Shown piece by piece: positions 43,837 to 55,814 of a stretch of 64,000 nt of DNA. The stretch is from Diaporthe sp. PMI_573. Lineage: Eukaryota; Ascomycota; Sordariomycetes; Diaporthales; Diaporthaceae. Below the pieces are notes generated by a model, which worked only from the letters and a program-made list of their open reading frames with translations, was not told where the DNA came from and made no database searches. The number at the start of each line of letters is the position of its first letter. Positions within the stretch are counted from its first letter, which is position 1. The translations under genes and the position numbers were made by a program. Location: contig JAJTUP010000022.1 in NCBI GenBank assembly GCA_021399435.1, positions 682,001 through 746,000 of the forward strand, in the 5' to 3' direction.

Positions 43837-45756
43837 CTATGTGAACGTAAGCCCGCTGTTGCACCAGTTGCTGACAGGCTGCGGCAAGAGTTAGCGTTTA
43901 GTGGCCTGGAAGTTTGAATACACCATATGAGACTTACCAAGCAGCTCAGATACTTGCACCAACTGCAGGTCTTATGATAGACATAAAAGTTTTGCAGCAG
44001 CACAATGAACACAACAAATACCAACAGCAGCGCGCCGGCACGAACCAGCCACCAGGCCCACCAGAAGGGCTTTCGACCCTTAAAGAACCCAACCGGGTTC
44101 TTGAGGAATCCTGGTGGCTTGTCTCCCGTATAGCCCGAGTTGACGGTCGAGTAGGGCGAATCATCGCCTATCCTGCGCCGCAGCGCGTTCGGAGAGTGCA
44201 GCACTGAGAGGCCGAGCGCCAGACCCATCAACAAGCCGCCGATGTGGGAGAAGTTGTCGACACCAGGCAAGAGCCCGAGGACGAATGAGATGACGATATC
44301 CAACATTATGAACATCAAATCCCGGACAGGCGAGAGACGGTCCGACCACGAGTAGAACAGGTCGAGCATTGTCAGAGCGATGATGCCGAAGAGTGAGCCG
44401 GATGCGCCTGTAGAAGCCAACCCGGCGCCAGCGTAGTTTCCACCCAGAACGAAGCCGAATATCCCAGAGCACACGTAGACCAAGAAGAATCGGAGTGACC
44501 CGATAGACCTCTCCATCTCCTTGCCCATGGTAAGCTGGAGCAGCAGGTTGAAGCCAATGTGGATGAGCCCGGCGTGCATGAACATGGGCAGGATGAAGCG
44601 CCACCACTGGTTAGGTTCGGGCTTGTCGCTCATGCTTGCGTCGACACTGTACTTTGGCTCAGGAATACCCCCGAAGCCACACAGGTCGGACAAAGTACAG
44701 ATATATGTAGAAGTGTCAGCTGAGGTGGTGTCGGGACAGGGCCAGCTTATGGTCTCGTTGGCGTTCGTGATTCCGTCCACGTTGTGCATGCACGGCACAA
44801 ATCTGGCGCCGAAGTTGATCAAGACATACGTCGAAGGCCCGATCATGGGGTTGAAGGATGGTTTTGTCATGATTGGAGAATTGGTCAGTTGGACTGCAAA
44901 GTATGTCAGTAGCCGAATCGCCAGTGACGAAAACACCCAAGACGGACTCACCATTCTTCACAATCTCGCCGATGAAAACGCCCACCTGCACAACGGTGAA
45001 GATGTACACGACCCAAGGAATGCGGTTGCCGTACGCGCCGAACATGCCCAGCTCGCCGAACCGCACACCTTGCTTCCTCTCCGTCCGCCTTCGCTGCGGC
45101 GCCTCGTAAACATGGTCGAGATCGTCATTCGGGTCTTTGGCTGCGCGGTCCTGCAGAGGTATGGCGTCTTGCGGATGTCCTCGGTCATCGGATGGCGAGC
45201 CATTTCCGCCGTGATACGACGTGTCCTGGCCTGTCAGGTGCTGGCGGCTTGACCCTGCAGACTGGTACGAGGTCGCTGGGTAGGCATGGTCGTCGAAAAC
45301 GGTATCGAAGGGCGATACGGACTTGGTCGAGACTGGCGAAGGCTCCTGTCCTGGTGGCTGGGTGCCCAGGTGCTGTTGGGTCGTATAGGAAGGGGGGTTC
45401 GAGTAGGAAGGCGCATTCGAGTACAGAGAGGGCGCCGGCGCCGGCGAGGGTGCGGGTGCGGGTGCGGGTGCGCCGTAGGGCGCGGGTGCAGTGTAGACCG
45501 ACGAGCTGTAGGTGTCCTGCCTGTGCTGTGGTGGGATAGAGGGGAGCGACGGGACAGTTGAGGCGTAGGTATCGGATCTCGCAGGGTAAGCTTGGTGAGC
45601 CGGGATGGTGTTGCCTCGCTGGGAGTATTGCGAGCTGGCATAGGAGCCCACAGTGTCCTGACGATGAGGGCCATCCATCGGGGCAGGCGAGGAGGTCAGC
45701 GGTGGGGGCAGAGGCTTGTTGAGGTGGTCCTGGCTGTAGTAGTCGTGGGAAGCCAT
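43837..45756 (-). CDS. Rhomboid-family intramembrane serine protease, 600 aa
   Basis: Exons 45756-44952, 44893-43938 and 43878-43837, both introns GT-AG. The N-terminal 215 residues are a disordered P/S/Y/Q-rich cytosolic tail with an APAPAPAPSPAPAP run. After a first helix (IPWVVYIFTVVQVGVFI) comes a luminal loop, then the rhomboid core. The core shows WWRFILPMFMHAGLIHIGFN (W-R and HxxxN motifs), the nucleophile in STGASGSLFGIIAL and the catalytic His in NFSHIGGLLMGLALG. The C-terminus is SWCKYLSCLPVSNWC, as in eukaryotic Golgi/plasma-membrane rhomboids. Serine, histidine and oxyanion elements are all present, so it should be active. It cleaves membrane proteins within the bilayer; fungal substrates are largely unknown. 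Confidence 0.95.
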
Positions 45757-46424
45757 GACGAAACGGGGTTGCGAGAGCCGCAATCAGCTCAGCTCGCGTA
45801 CCAGGCGCTAGATCTTGACCTCGATCCTCCCCAGATTCCAACGTCACAGTCGGCAGAACAGCCGAGAGAGCGAGTGAGCGAGCGACAACTCAAGGCAGAA
45901 CGATGCTGAACGAGTGTGAGTGTGAGCGTCGTTGCAGGCGTTGAGTCGGAGAAAAAGTAAAATGAGGATTTGTACGGAGGCGTAGATGGAGTAGAGGTAG
46001 AGATGAGACGGGGGGGCCAAGACGGGCGGAGGGTAGAGTTGTTGAATGGGGAGTTAGTTGGGGGAGGAGGAGCAGGATCGGGTTCTCAGGAGGTTTTGGT
46101 TTCAGGGACCCGAAGTCTTGAAAATGCGTTGCCGCTTTGATGCAGCTGTGCCTATCCCTGTCCGGACCGGACCCAAGCAGGAAGGCTGTACAGAGAGTAC
46201 TGGCCAAAAGTCTCCGACACGCCAGCTTCAGAAGAAGGCTGAGCCCAGATTCATTTGCCAAACAGACAGATGGTTGCCGTGGCTGTCAGTCCTACCGCCC
46301 CACAAGGTGCAGATGACAATAAAGAGAGCAGGATGATAATAAAACCACATCCAAAAGGCCACGCAGAATGTAAGCACAGGCAAGCGGGAGTGGAATGACT
46401 TTATTGTGCTGACTGACGGCAGAA

Positions 46425-46444
46425 GTACCTAGGTACCTAGGTAG
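46425..46444. repeat. GTACCTAGGTACCTAGGTAG element
   Basis: Twenty-base palindrome-rich repeat, the longer form of the element at 34481-34496, located about 105 bases before array B. Confidence 0.7.
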
Positions 46445-46549
46445 TGATTGATCGTCTACAGGCCGTCAACGCAGGTGGCTTGCCCAGCCAGCTCTTGCAC
46501 CGTCCATCCACCTGATTACGGGACAGCGTCCTGTAGGCTTTCGGACAAC

Positions 46550-46744
46550 CTCCTACTAGATGGCCTCTTATGGGATAACCTCCTTGGGGACAACTTCCTA
46601 CCGAGTAAAATTCTACTTGATAACCTCTTATGAAACAACCTCCCATAGGTTAGCCTCCTACTAGGTATCCTCCTACTAGGTATCCTCCTGTTGGACAACC
46701 TGCTATGGAACAACCTCCTATGGAACAACCTCCTAGGGAACAAC
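46550..46744. repeat. 15-bp minisatellite, array B (13 units)
   Basis: Thirteen contiguous imperfect copies of a 15-bp unit with consensus about CTCCTATGGGACAAC, including two identical neighbours (CTCCTACTAGGTATC). The consensus matches array A, 3.3 kb away across the rhomboid gene. One plus frame reads DNLLx/NNLLW pentapeptides but is interrupted by stops in units 6 and 7. Confidence 0.9.
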
Positions 46745-48198
46745 CTCCAATCCTTTCTTTGTCGATCGCACATCCAGTCCTGCAGCAGCCCAGGCAGAGC
46801 TGACGTTGACCTGCCCGCAGCAGACGGGGCAACAAGTGGGTTCTGCCCGGCAGAGACTTGGAAGAGAGACCAGGGGACTGGCTGGACTCACTGGGCTGGC
46901 TGGGGCTCCTGGGCTGCGTTGTCCACCCCAACTCGTCCGGGGCCAGGGCCGCGGCCACTGGCAGGGCAACGTCTGGAGCCACCTAACCCAGCCAACCCCA
47001 TATTCCACAGATTATTATTATGGGACGATCGACCTGCGCCCGACAGCGTTACGAAGTGTGCTGTGGCTTCATCCCAGCTCAAGGGCAGTACCCCGTTACT
47101 GCCCCATCAGCAATGTCTTTGTTGCTTGCCGCCAAGCTGTTAGTGCACTGTCTGATCCGAACCCGCCCTTGACATGGGATTTTTGGTTGCTGTTTTTAGA
47201 AACCAACGCATCCCTTCCGTTCAACGGCTTTCTCTAGCAATTCCAGTTCCAGTATTTTCTGCGTCACTACACACTACATTGGCTAGCAGAGGCTTCAGAT
47301 ACGGTCATCTCGTGGGTTGGAGTGACGCTCATTGTCATTCATGACGGCTCAGACGGCATCAGTAAGCTGTGTTGATCTCTCTCTTCCAGACAACCCGAGG
47401 ATGTGCAATTCTGCGCGCCTTTGTTGTCTGTGTTAGAGGCCTCCACTCCGACGCCATACCGCGGCTGCTAGCGTCTCAGCCTCTGAGTACCGTCGCATTG
47501 GAACTGTGCAGTACAGAAGTGACAGCTTCCCAGCCCGGCTGGCTGGCCGGCCTGGATGAAGAGGCTGCACCACCCAACTCAAAACCGGCAGGATTCATAT
47601 CGCGGCCGCACCTCAGGATCAAGAGCTGACCCTTGGAAAATCATCCAATGGCTATGCTTTTTCTGCTGATCGCAAGCCAGCCGCCAGATGTGGACTGCCA
47701 CGAGTGATTGAGTTGCGGGTACACAAACGAGCACGGTACAACACGCAGGCACCAATTGGGATGATCCAATGGTGGTGCTCTGCGCGCATTTCACTGCCGG
47801 CACGTTTACGAGGTCAGTGGCTGAGCCGTGAAGCGCAAAAGTACAGCAGACTTCAGCTGTCAACCACGTCGTTCGTCCTACCACATTTTTGAATTGCCGT
47901 GACGATCAGAAGAGCCATTCCAATCACAGCTTCGTCAGACAGCCCAAAGTTGTGACTGTATAGATAGTAATGATTTTAAGTGGCACAGCCTGACAGAAAG
48001 TCGCGATATGGAATCTGAGGGGCTGGAACCGGGTCAGGGTCTTTTTTGTTGCCGGGGGGGGGGGTAGGATAACTTACGATAAGGGTCCTTATCACCGCTT
48101 CCCAGATATCCCGCCAAAAAGTTTCGTGACAAGGCCTGGACCCTTTCGAAGATCCCACCTGCAACCATCCGCCGCGCGCATCATATCCACAACCGAAA

Positions 48199-48909
48199 AT
48201 GGGAGCCGTACGGACAAAGACGGTCAAGAACAAGCACGCCACGCGTGGCTCTGGCATCAAGAACAGCAAGGCGGCCAGCAGGGTCGAGCATGACCCCGTT
48301 GTCAAGGCAAAGAAGAACAAGAATGGCGGGAAGGCGCCCGTAAAACCGGGCCAGCTCGTCAAGGAGCTGCAGAAGAAGCGGAAGAAGAAGGTCTACAGCG
48401 AGAAGGATCTGGGAATACCGGAGCTCAACATGGTGACACCAATCGGAGTGGAGAAGCCCAAGGGCAAGAAGAAGGGCAAGGTCTTCGTCGATGACAGGGT
48501 AAGCCACGCTCCAGCCCCACCTCCCGCCCCCAGTCGCAAACCGCTCTGTCTTTGCCGTTGAGGGCTCTGGGCCGCTGACGGACAGTTCCCAACACAGGAG
48601 AGCATGAACACGATCCTATCCATGGTCCAGGCCGAAAAGGACGGCCAGATCGAGTCCAAGATGTTGAAGGCGCGGCACATGGAGGCGATCCGCGAGGCGC
48701 GCAGGCAGGAGGCCGAGAAGAAGGCGTCGGAGCGCAAGGAGAAGCTGGACGAGACCAAGGAGTCGCTGCGCAAGAAGCGCAAGAGGCCGGAGCGCCACGC
48801 CGCCGGCGACGACGACAAGGCGAGCGAGCGAGCTATGAGGAACGTCGAGCTGCAGGGCACCAAGGCTGCCAAGCCCAAGAAGAAGAAGCGCGTCTCGTTT
48901 ATTGAGTGA
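48199..48909 (+). CDS. LOC1: 60S ribosomal subunit assembly/export protein LOC1, 203 aa
   Basis: Exons 48199-48498 and 48598-48909 with a 99-bp GT-AG intron in phase 0. Highly basic throughout: [20 protein letters not shown] at the start, then [20 protein letters not shown] and [20 protein letters not shown]. Exon 2 contains a long charged helix ([18 protein letters not shown]), and the C-terminus is [12 protein letters not shown]. This matches Loc1, a nucleolar RNA-binding protein needed for 60S biogenesis and, in yeast, ASH1 mRNA localisation. The 203-residue length is close to yeast Loc1. Confidence 0.93.
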
Positions 48910-49558
48910 GAGGAAGTCGGAGGGAACTCCTCGGGGAGGGAAAGAGTTTTCCAAGCCGAGCCGCTTTGCGGGAATGCATACATACCCAGAAGCGCGGGAT
49001 GGTTTCATTGCATGGCGTTTCTGGAGTTTTCGGACAGACGGGCCGGCGGATTAGAAGAATATGGCTTCATGGACTCGCTGGTGGATGGTTTGGCCACTAT
49101 CTGTGGCGTCAAAGGCCAACCTGCATAGTGCGACACCGGATCATTTTCAACGACCATCTCACTGCAGATCGACTTGCCCAAGGATCACAGCCGATGAACC
49201 CTCGAGGCGATATCTACCCTAACGGTTTTCTAGTCGATCGAGCCCTTGAGACAAGATGGATACTTATACGTGTTGCGAGACTTCGGTCCCGATGGGTCGC
49301 GGTCGCCCTCTAATTCAGGCTCGCTCATGTGTATGTCTTGGGTTGCAGGGATTAGGGACCCGGTCAAGGACCACCTTTTAGTCTGATAGACCATCTTGTA
49401 GTCTGATATTTGTCTAGAGAACAATTATATACCCCAGGCCGTAAAGTGCCTCCTGTCTATGCCAATGTCTTCCAGTCTACCGTGTCTATGAGAAACCCCC
49501 CCCCCCCGGGCGCCTTGCCAGTCATCGGATCTACGTATGTTTTGCATGATTGGGTCAT
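48910..49558. other. Intergenic, convergent 3' ends of LOC1 and hydrolase
   Basis: About 650 bases between two converging genes; C12 run at 49496-49507. No gene seen. Confidence 0.5.
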
Positions 49559-51065
49559 TTACTCTGTGATCTTGACCTCCATCTTCCGCCGCATGGGTTC
49601 GAAGTTTGATCCGTACTGTGCTTTAATCACAGTGGTGCCGTTTTCCTGATTGTTGATCGACTTGAGATCAACATTCGTCGCCATGTGTTTGAAGAAGTTG
49701 GATACCTGACGTGGTCAGCATGGCTCTTATCTTGAGAAAATCTCAGGTTTGAATCAGACATACAGGCTTTGCATGCCATCGACCACCGCCTGTCTCAAAG
49801 AAGGCGAGATGGCCACCGAGAGAAGTTGTCAGGCAGATAGTGTGCGGATTCTTTTTGAACTCCTGGTAGGGTATAGCCTTCTCCACAGCGATCTGTATAT
49901 TGTCAATAACATCTCATCACGAGAGTTCGACATGTGCCGGGGACTCACAGGGTCATCTGCGGCCTGGATGGCTAGGTAGGGTATTCGAATCGCGAGCACC
50001 GAGTCACTTGAGGAAGCGTCACGGTAGTAGGCTGATTCTGTGGGATAGCCCCAAGACATGCACCTGGGAATCCTTAGCGTACGTCTGCATATTCCAAATC
50101 CGAGTCTGCTTACTGGACTTCCCTATCGAACTCGTAAAGATAGGTGACATTCTGAATGGCCTCAAAGTCTAGCTTCGTATGCTTGATTATTGACTCTTTG
50201 TGGCGCATGATAAGCTTCTTCATGTTAGCTAGGAGACCAGGTCGTCAGTAAATAGCAGGAAAATAGAAATAGACCGCACCTGTTTGCACGAACTTCCCAT
50301 GACCCTTTGGTACAATTCCTTGCCAAGCAGAGAGCTCTGGAGCTGGATGTTGGACACCTCGAGGTTGAATGGGTTGCCGACGACGACGGCCGCGCTCAGG
50401 AGACAGTTCGAGCCCTCCTCGCCCACAAAGTTGGTCAGGATGTTGGCGCCCAGAGAGAAGCCCAGGCCGAACAGGGGCCGGTTCGGGAACGTCTTCCTCG
50501 CCCACCTCACCACCTGCCTCACGTCCCAGGTCGCCCTCGCGTTGAAGAGCACTCCGCTCGTGACCTCGCTCTTTGCGCAGCCCCTCGAGTTGACGACGCA
50601 GCACTCCCAGTCGCCGCCGTCCGAGACCAACGGCTCGATGCAGTGTCGGAGGTAGACTTCATACGAGCCCCCTGACAGGCCATGCAGCACAATGAGCATG
50701 GGTTTATTGTCGTCCGACGCCACTGCGTCGAACTCGGCATCTTCGAAGTACGACGTCCGATGTGGCAGGGCGTCGTCGTGCTCCTGGTGTGGAGGCGTCA
50801 CGAAGTCGACGGCAAAGGTGCCAGTGTAAGTATGGTGATCCGCGTTGAAGATCTTCCTCTTGTAGAAGACATGGGGTGCAGCCTTGCCTACGGCTGTCCA
50901 CATGGTTTGCAGATGGCCGTTGAAGAGGAGTGGGTTCAGCTGGCACGTCGGAGTGATCTTCTCGCAGATCTTCAACAGGTCGGTCTGTGTGCCATCCTTC
51001 TCCTTGAGAGCGAGAGGGGATACATGGTGAGTGTAGTTTATCTTGGCACGGCCGAGCCAGTCCAT
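49559..51065 (-). CDS. EMB8/YheT-type alpha/beta hydrolase (EEB1/EHT1-like), about 425 aa
   Basis: Five exons on the minus strand: 51065-50294, 50228-50114, 50063-49949, 49892-49764 and 49705-49559. Features in order are NPLLFNGHLQTMWTAVGKA, the oxyanion motif PMLIVLHGLSGGSYE, the nucleophile elbow FGLGFSLGANILTNF, the acid in YLAIQAADDPIAVEKAIPY and the catalytic His in TTSLGGHLAFFETGGGRW. The C-terminus is RRKMEVKITE. This is the family of yeast Eeb1/Eht1/Ymr210w, which make and hydrolyse medium-chain fatty-acid ethyl esters or monoglycerides. The first donor is ambiguous: GTTCGT gives RVMGTNMKKLI, which fits the family best, whereas the stronger-looking GTGCGG site would hit a stop unless another acceptor is used. 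Start chosen at MDWLGRAKINYTHH. Confidence 0.92.
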
Positions 51066-51788
51066 TGGTGAGCGTAGGGCTCGAAAGACGAGTGATCGGG
51101 ACAGTGTTGGGGATCTAGACTCTCGGCAGCCAGAATGCAGGAGATCAAGAGAGGGAGAGGGAAGGAGAGAGAGATTAAAGAAGCCAATGGGGCTGCGGGT
51201 ATACCGATAGGATTTTCCCAAAGTGAGAGACAGTACAAGAACGAGAACGAACGAGGGATCTCCGGATGCAAGATAACCTTCTCTAATTCAGGAGCTTGTT
51301 GCATCAGGCCTGCAGCAACATGCGAACTGTCATCGGCAGATTTGGTGGGGCCCCTGGATTTGCCCTCTGACGAGATCCAGATCCAGATTCCAGATTCCAG
51401 GTCCCCGTCCCCAATGCTGCCTCGGCACCTCGGACATGATGCCGACCACGGCTCCGATGACCCGGTGTGTGTGCACGGACCAGCGGGCGCACGTGGCGGT
51501 CGCGGCTTCCGACTTCCTTGAAGCCGCTTCTGGCCAGGGATCGGCATCTTCAACTTCGACGTCCTTTGTAACTTGTCCCTGCCCGTCCTGCTTTGCCGGG
51601 AGGCGCTGTGTGTCTCTGCCCTCTACCACCCCATCCCAACCCATGCCATGCTCTCCGGGGACGAATCGAACCGACGATGACTGCCGTAACGATTAGATGA
51701 CCGCGATATTAGAAGACTGGTGGATGAAATAAGCTGTAGAGGGAGGGGGAGGTCACTAGCAGCGTGCGCTCGAGTGGCAGATGCCGCC
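51066..51788. other. Divergent promoter region of hydrolase and MAU2
   Basis: About 720 bases between two head-to-head genes; no gene supported. An in-frame upstream ATG at about 51726 could extend MAU2. Confidence 0.5.
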
Positions 51789-51923
51789 ATGAACAACTGG
51801 GGCCAGCAGCCTCCGGGCCATGGGCAGGCCTACAACGGCCATGGCTATCAACAGATGGCCCCTCAGCCTGGATATCCGCAGCACCAGCAACATCAGCCGC
51901 AGCTCCAACAGCAGCAGTTCCAT

Positions 51924-51954
<31 letters not shown>

Positions 51955-54900
51955 ATGGCTCCGGGAACTCGATGGCGTTTATGGGCAACCAGCAATATCA
52001 GGCAGGCGCTCACTTCCTTCCTGCACCTGCTCAGCACTCCCAGATGCAGCCGATGCAGCAGTATGCCCATGCCCGAGTCCACCCTCAGGCGCATCAGACA
52101 CACGCCCACCCTGCCGCCATGAACAACTTCCATGCGCAACAGCAGCAGCAGCAGCAACAACAACAACGAACACAGCCGCACCAGCAGCACCAGCAACCTT
52201 TCAGCAACGGCGCGTATCAGCACCATGCGCCAGTGCCCCAGCTCCAGTCTCAACCACAGCTTCAACCTCAACTTCAACCGCACCCTCAATACATGTCCCA
52301 CCACAACTACCCGCCGCAAGTAGCGACCCCTTCTCCGCGACCGATACAACAACGCATCCCTTCGCAACCTGCTCAGCCCCTGCAGCAGCCCTTACAACCT
52401 CATCAACAACAACAACAACAGCCAGTACACCACCCACACCACCCACAGCAGCTCATCCCCCAGAAAAGACGATCCGTGCAGCAACTGCAATCCCCGCGGA
52501 CGAACAGCCCGCACATGCCAACAGGACAACTACAGACAGCGCAACAACTACAGCCCCCACGCGTCAGCAGTCCGCACGTACAACCAGGACAGCTACAGGC
52601 AGCCCAAGCCTTCCAGTCCCCGCGAGTGAGCAGTCCGCACATACAACCGGCACAGCTACAGGCAGCGCAGCCGTATCAGTCCCCGCGAGTGAGCAGCCCA
52701 CACATACAACCATCACAGCTACAGGCAACGCAGCCGTACAAATCCCCACGAGTGAGCAATGCACACACGCCCGCAGCCAAGCCACCGCTGCCGCAGCAAT
52801 TACAGTCTCCGCGAGTGACCACTTCGCACACCCAGTCGCCCCAGCTCCAGTCAGCAGCGAAGTTGCAATCTCCGCGAGTGAACAGTCAGCAAGCGCCGGT
52901 AGTTCATCAGCAACCAGCTCCCACGGTACGCACGCCTGTTAAAGTCGAATCACCAGTGCCACCGCCGGCACAACCGCAGCCTGCGTTGCAAGCACAACAG
53001 CCCCTGGAACGCAAACCACCCACAACAGCGGTCCAGCCACAGCCGCAGCCGCAGCGACACGTATCTGATAGCATCGATCCCACCCAGCTCATGTTGAAGC
53101 GAGAGCCCCCAGCGCCGGCGAGGAAGTCTTTGCCAGCGCCTGTCGCAAGATCACCAAGCGTTTCGACCAAATCGCCAAGCATGCCGCATGCGCAAACGCC
53201 AGCCAGCCACTTCGACACGCCTGCTGTGCTGACTTGCGTCGCAGATGACTGTTTTCAGACTGCGCATGCGGCTGTACAGGACATAGCGACGTCGCTGGAC
53301 AAGCAGCGCGTGGACGAATACTACAAGCTCATTGCAACCGGTCTAGGTTGTCTCGACGCTGCACTGAACCTGAACAAGCTGGCCCCACGCGCTGAGGCGA
53401 ACATTCGGCTGCGATACGCCACCGCGCTGAGTGAGGAGACCGACAACTTGATGGAAGCAGAGACCGCCTTGACCAAAGGTATCGCAGTTTGTGAAAAGAA
53501 CCGATTCACAGATCTGAAATATTGTATGCAATTTCAGCTGCTCAAAGTCCTGTTCAGGAGAAATCGCAAGGCCGCCTTCGTGGAGATAGAGAAGAACATC
53601 CAGGATGCGTCGACGTACAAAGCAGTCGACTGGGTGTATGCGTTCCGGTTCCTGAAGGCGTCTCTCCACCTGCAATCCAGCAGCCCAGCCGATGCACCAG
53701 CTCTGGAAAATCTCCGCGGCATGACGACCCTTGCAACCAAACGAGGAGACTCTGCGATAGCAGTGTTGACGTCTCTTCTTGAGGGTATCGTGCACCTCAA
53801 GGCGAGGAAAGAAGACTCGATCGTACGGGTTCAAACGTGCATAGCACAAGCAGCAAGGCACCAGCTCGACCCGTCCGTCCAGATACCCCAAGTCGAAGTG
53901 CTCACCCTCCTCCTGGACCTAGCCTGCACGTTGCAGCAAAAGGCGCCCCAGATCGCCATGCAGAAGCTCAAGGCACTGCAGGCGCGCATGGATGAGCTTG
54001 TCCAGGCACACGATTGGGACAAGATGCTGGATGTCCTCCACCTTCCGCTGAAGAGACAGTCCAATTCGAATGCGTCCGTCACCAGTGATACCAAGACCAT
54101 CATCCAACCTGGAGATGGGGAGTACAACTTTATCATCTTGTCATTTGTCACCAAAGTTCATGCTTTCGTTCTAGCGTAAGGCTCACGATATCCCCAGTCC
54201 GAGCATATGTGGCTAATGGTTTCCCAGGTACGTCTTGAGCGGTCTAGCGTTGTTGTACCAAGGAGCGAAGAGCGAAAAGGTCATGGAGTATTGGTCCGAG
54301 GCCTTGAACATGCTCGGGAAGAGTAAGCAGGCGCCCGAATTCCATTGTCGATTTCACCTTCTAACTTCTAATGGACATGTTAGCTCCTGCACACGCGCGA
54401 CCACCGGCTCACTCCCTGCCAATGGCCATAGAACAAGCCAGCTGGCAAGCGGAGGTGAAGCGCTACGTTTACGCCCTAATCGCACTGATATCGGCCACAC
54501 GTACACAGTGGAGCAGGGTGCACGACTGCATTCAGAAGATCGAAGCCCTGAGCCCGAAGCCCGAGGGTGGCCGGCTCGGTCTGTTGGTGCTCTACGTGAC
54601 AGGAGTGTATCATCAGGGCATTGGTGACTTTCGCAGAGCGCTCCAGATATTCAGCGATCGGCGCTTTGCTATCCCAGCCGCCGGTACTGACGAAAGCAAT
54701 ACAGGGACACCTCCCGAGGTAGCCCTTCTCGCAGCCATGAACAAGATATGGATCATGCAAGATCCTTCCCACCGGGACGACGGAGAGCTCACCGGGCTCA
54801 TAGAGAAGATTACGCCGTACTGTTCAGACCACGCAGATGTCGACATCCGCACCGCCTTCAATCTCATGCAAGCGGCACTTCAGACAGAACCGCGCCAGTC

Positions 54901-55219
54901 GATGCAGACGGTCAAGAAACACATCCAGGTCGGCCTCAAGTGGGCTCAGGGTGCGAACAATACGCAGCTTCTCGCTGTGGCTCTGAACCTGATGCGGTCG
55001 GTGCTCTTTGAAAACGTCGTCGGCGACCAGGCAGTTAAGAGCGCCAAGGCCGGGCGACAGCAGGCCCACAAGGCTGGGAACCTGCTGTGGATGAGCGTAG
55101 CCGACGGCATGCTGGCGCAGACGGAGGAGATGCAGGGGCAGGTGGACGAGGCGGAACGGCTACGTCAGGATGGGACGCGATTTGCGAACCGGGCCTTTGC
55201 GAAGCCTGACGAGGATTGA
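51789..55219 (+). CDS. Cohesin loading factor MAU2/SCC4 (Ssl3), about 1105 aa
   Basis: Exons 51789-54175, 54228-54322 and 54384-55219; introns of 52 and 61 bp restore VLAYVLSGLALLYQG and LNMLGKTPAHARPP. The first 450 residues are Q/P/H-rich: long CAG/CAA tracts at about 51910-52180, then a 21-residue tandem repeat. The folded part starts near residue 475 (DTPAVLTCVADDCFQTAHAA). It consists of helical TPR-like repeats, for example EYYKLIATGLGCLDAALNLN, AEANIRLRYATALSEETDN and LKYCMQFQLLKVLFRRN, ending NRAFAKPDED. This matches the cohesin_load family, the partner of SCC2/NIPBL that places cohesin on chromatin. The Q-rich extension is much longer than in yeast Scc4. Start MNNWGQQPPGHG is preferred over an upstream in-frame ATG. 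Confidence 0.9.
52495..52935 (+). repeat. Coding minisatellite, 63-bp unit x 7
   Basis: The CGCGAGTGA-type segment recurs at exact 63-base steps (52495, 52558, 52621, 52684, 52747, 52810, 52873). It encodes 21-residue units starting SPRVSSPHIQPAQLQAAQPY, with each unit giving one or two SP sites. Located within the disordered N-terminus of MAU2. Confidence 0.9.
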
Positions 55220-55814
55220 GGAGAGGCGAGTACATCGAGTAACTCACGGTCTGCGGACGTGATTGTCCATGGACACGGAGCTGGGCATTGGCACGGCGCC
55301 CACTCAGCATCGGCTGCGGAGGAGGCTTCGCAGAGGATGGTAGGGCTTTTAATTGTGCATCACGGTTTCAAAAAGTAATGTTGCATGATTTGTGGGGAGC
55401 ATCTGGTCAGCATATGGGCGTTCACCCAGGAGCGGCTTTGGCTTGTGATGATGGTGTATTGATGGTTTGGGTGCTTGTTGGGCTGGGTTTGAGATATACC
55501 CCTTCGTAGCTACGGGCTATAGTAAAAACTCGACTAGAGAGTTGAACATCTGACCTTGCCTCATAAGATTTCGAGTCTATATATGCCTTGAAGTGAAGTC
55601 ATGTACACTACTACTATGGGGCCGAATTTGGAGTGAGCGTGAAGTGGCCCGGAGCGTACCCAACAGCTAAGATCCCTGCAGTGGCGGGTGGATAGGTATC
55701 TTATCGCGGCGCGCATCCCTGGGAAATTTTCTGGGCTCGTTCTTTTGCAAGCGTCATCCAGACCTGCCACAGCATTCAAACTGCCACAGCATTCACTCGC
55801 CAATCGCGTGAACA
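55220..55814. other. Intergenic, PET127 upstream region
   Basis: About 600 bases; no gene recognised. A direct repeat of CTGCCACAGCATTCA lies just before the PET127 start (about 55764-55796). Confidence 0.5.

Larger units (their letters stand above)
45757..48198. other. Intergenic region with minisatellite array B
   Basis: About 2.4 kb. The first 350 bases are the rhomboid promoter. Array B and a TAGGTACC repeat are the only structured elements. A G11 run occurs at 48054-48064. No gene recognised. Confidence 0.55.

Noticed and set aside
46691..47237. Two overlapping plus-strand open frames after array B
   Set aside because: The first begins inside the minisatellite, both are low-quality in composition and neither resembles a known protein.
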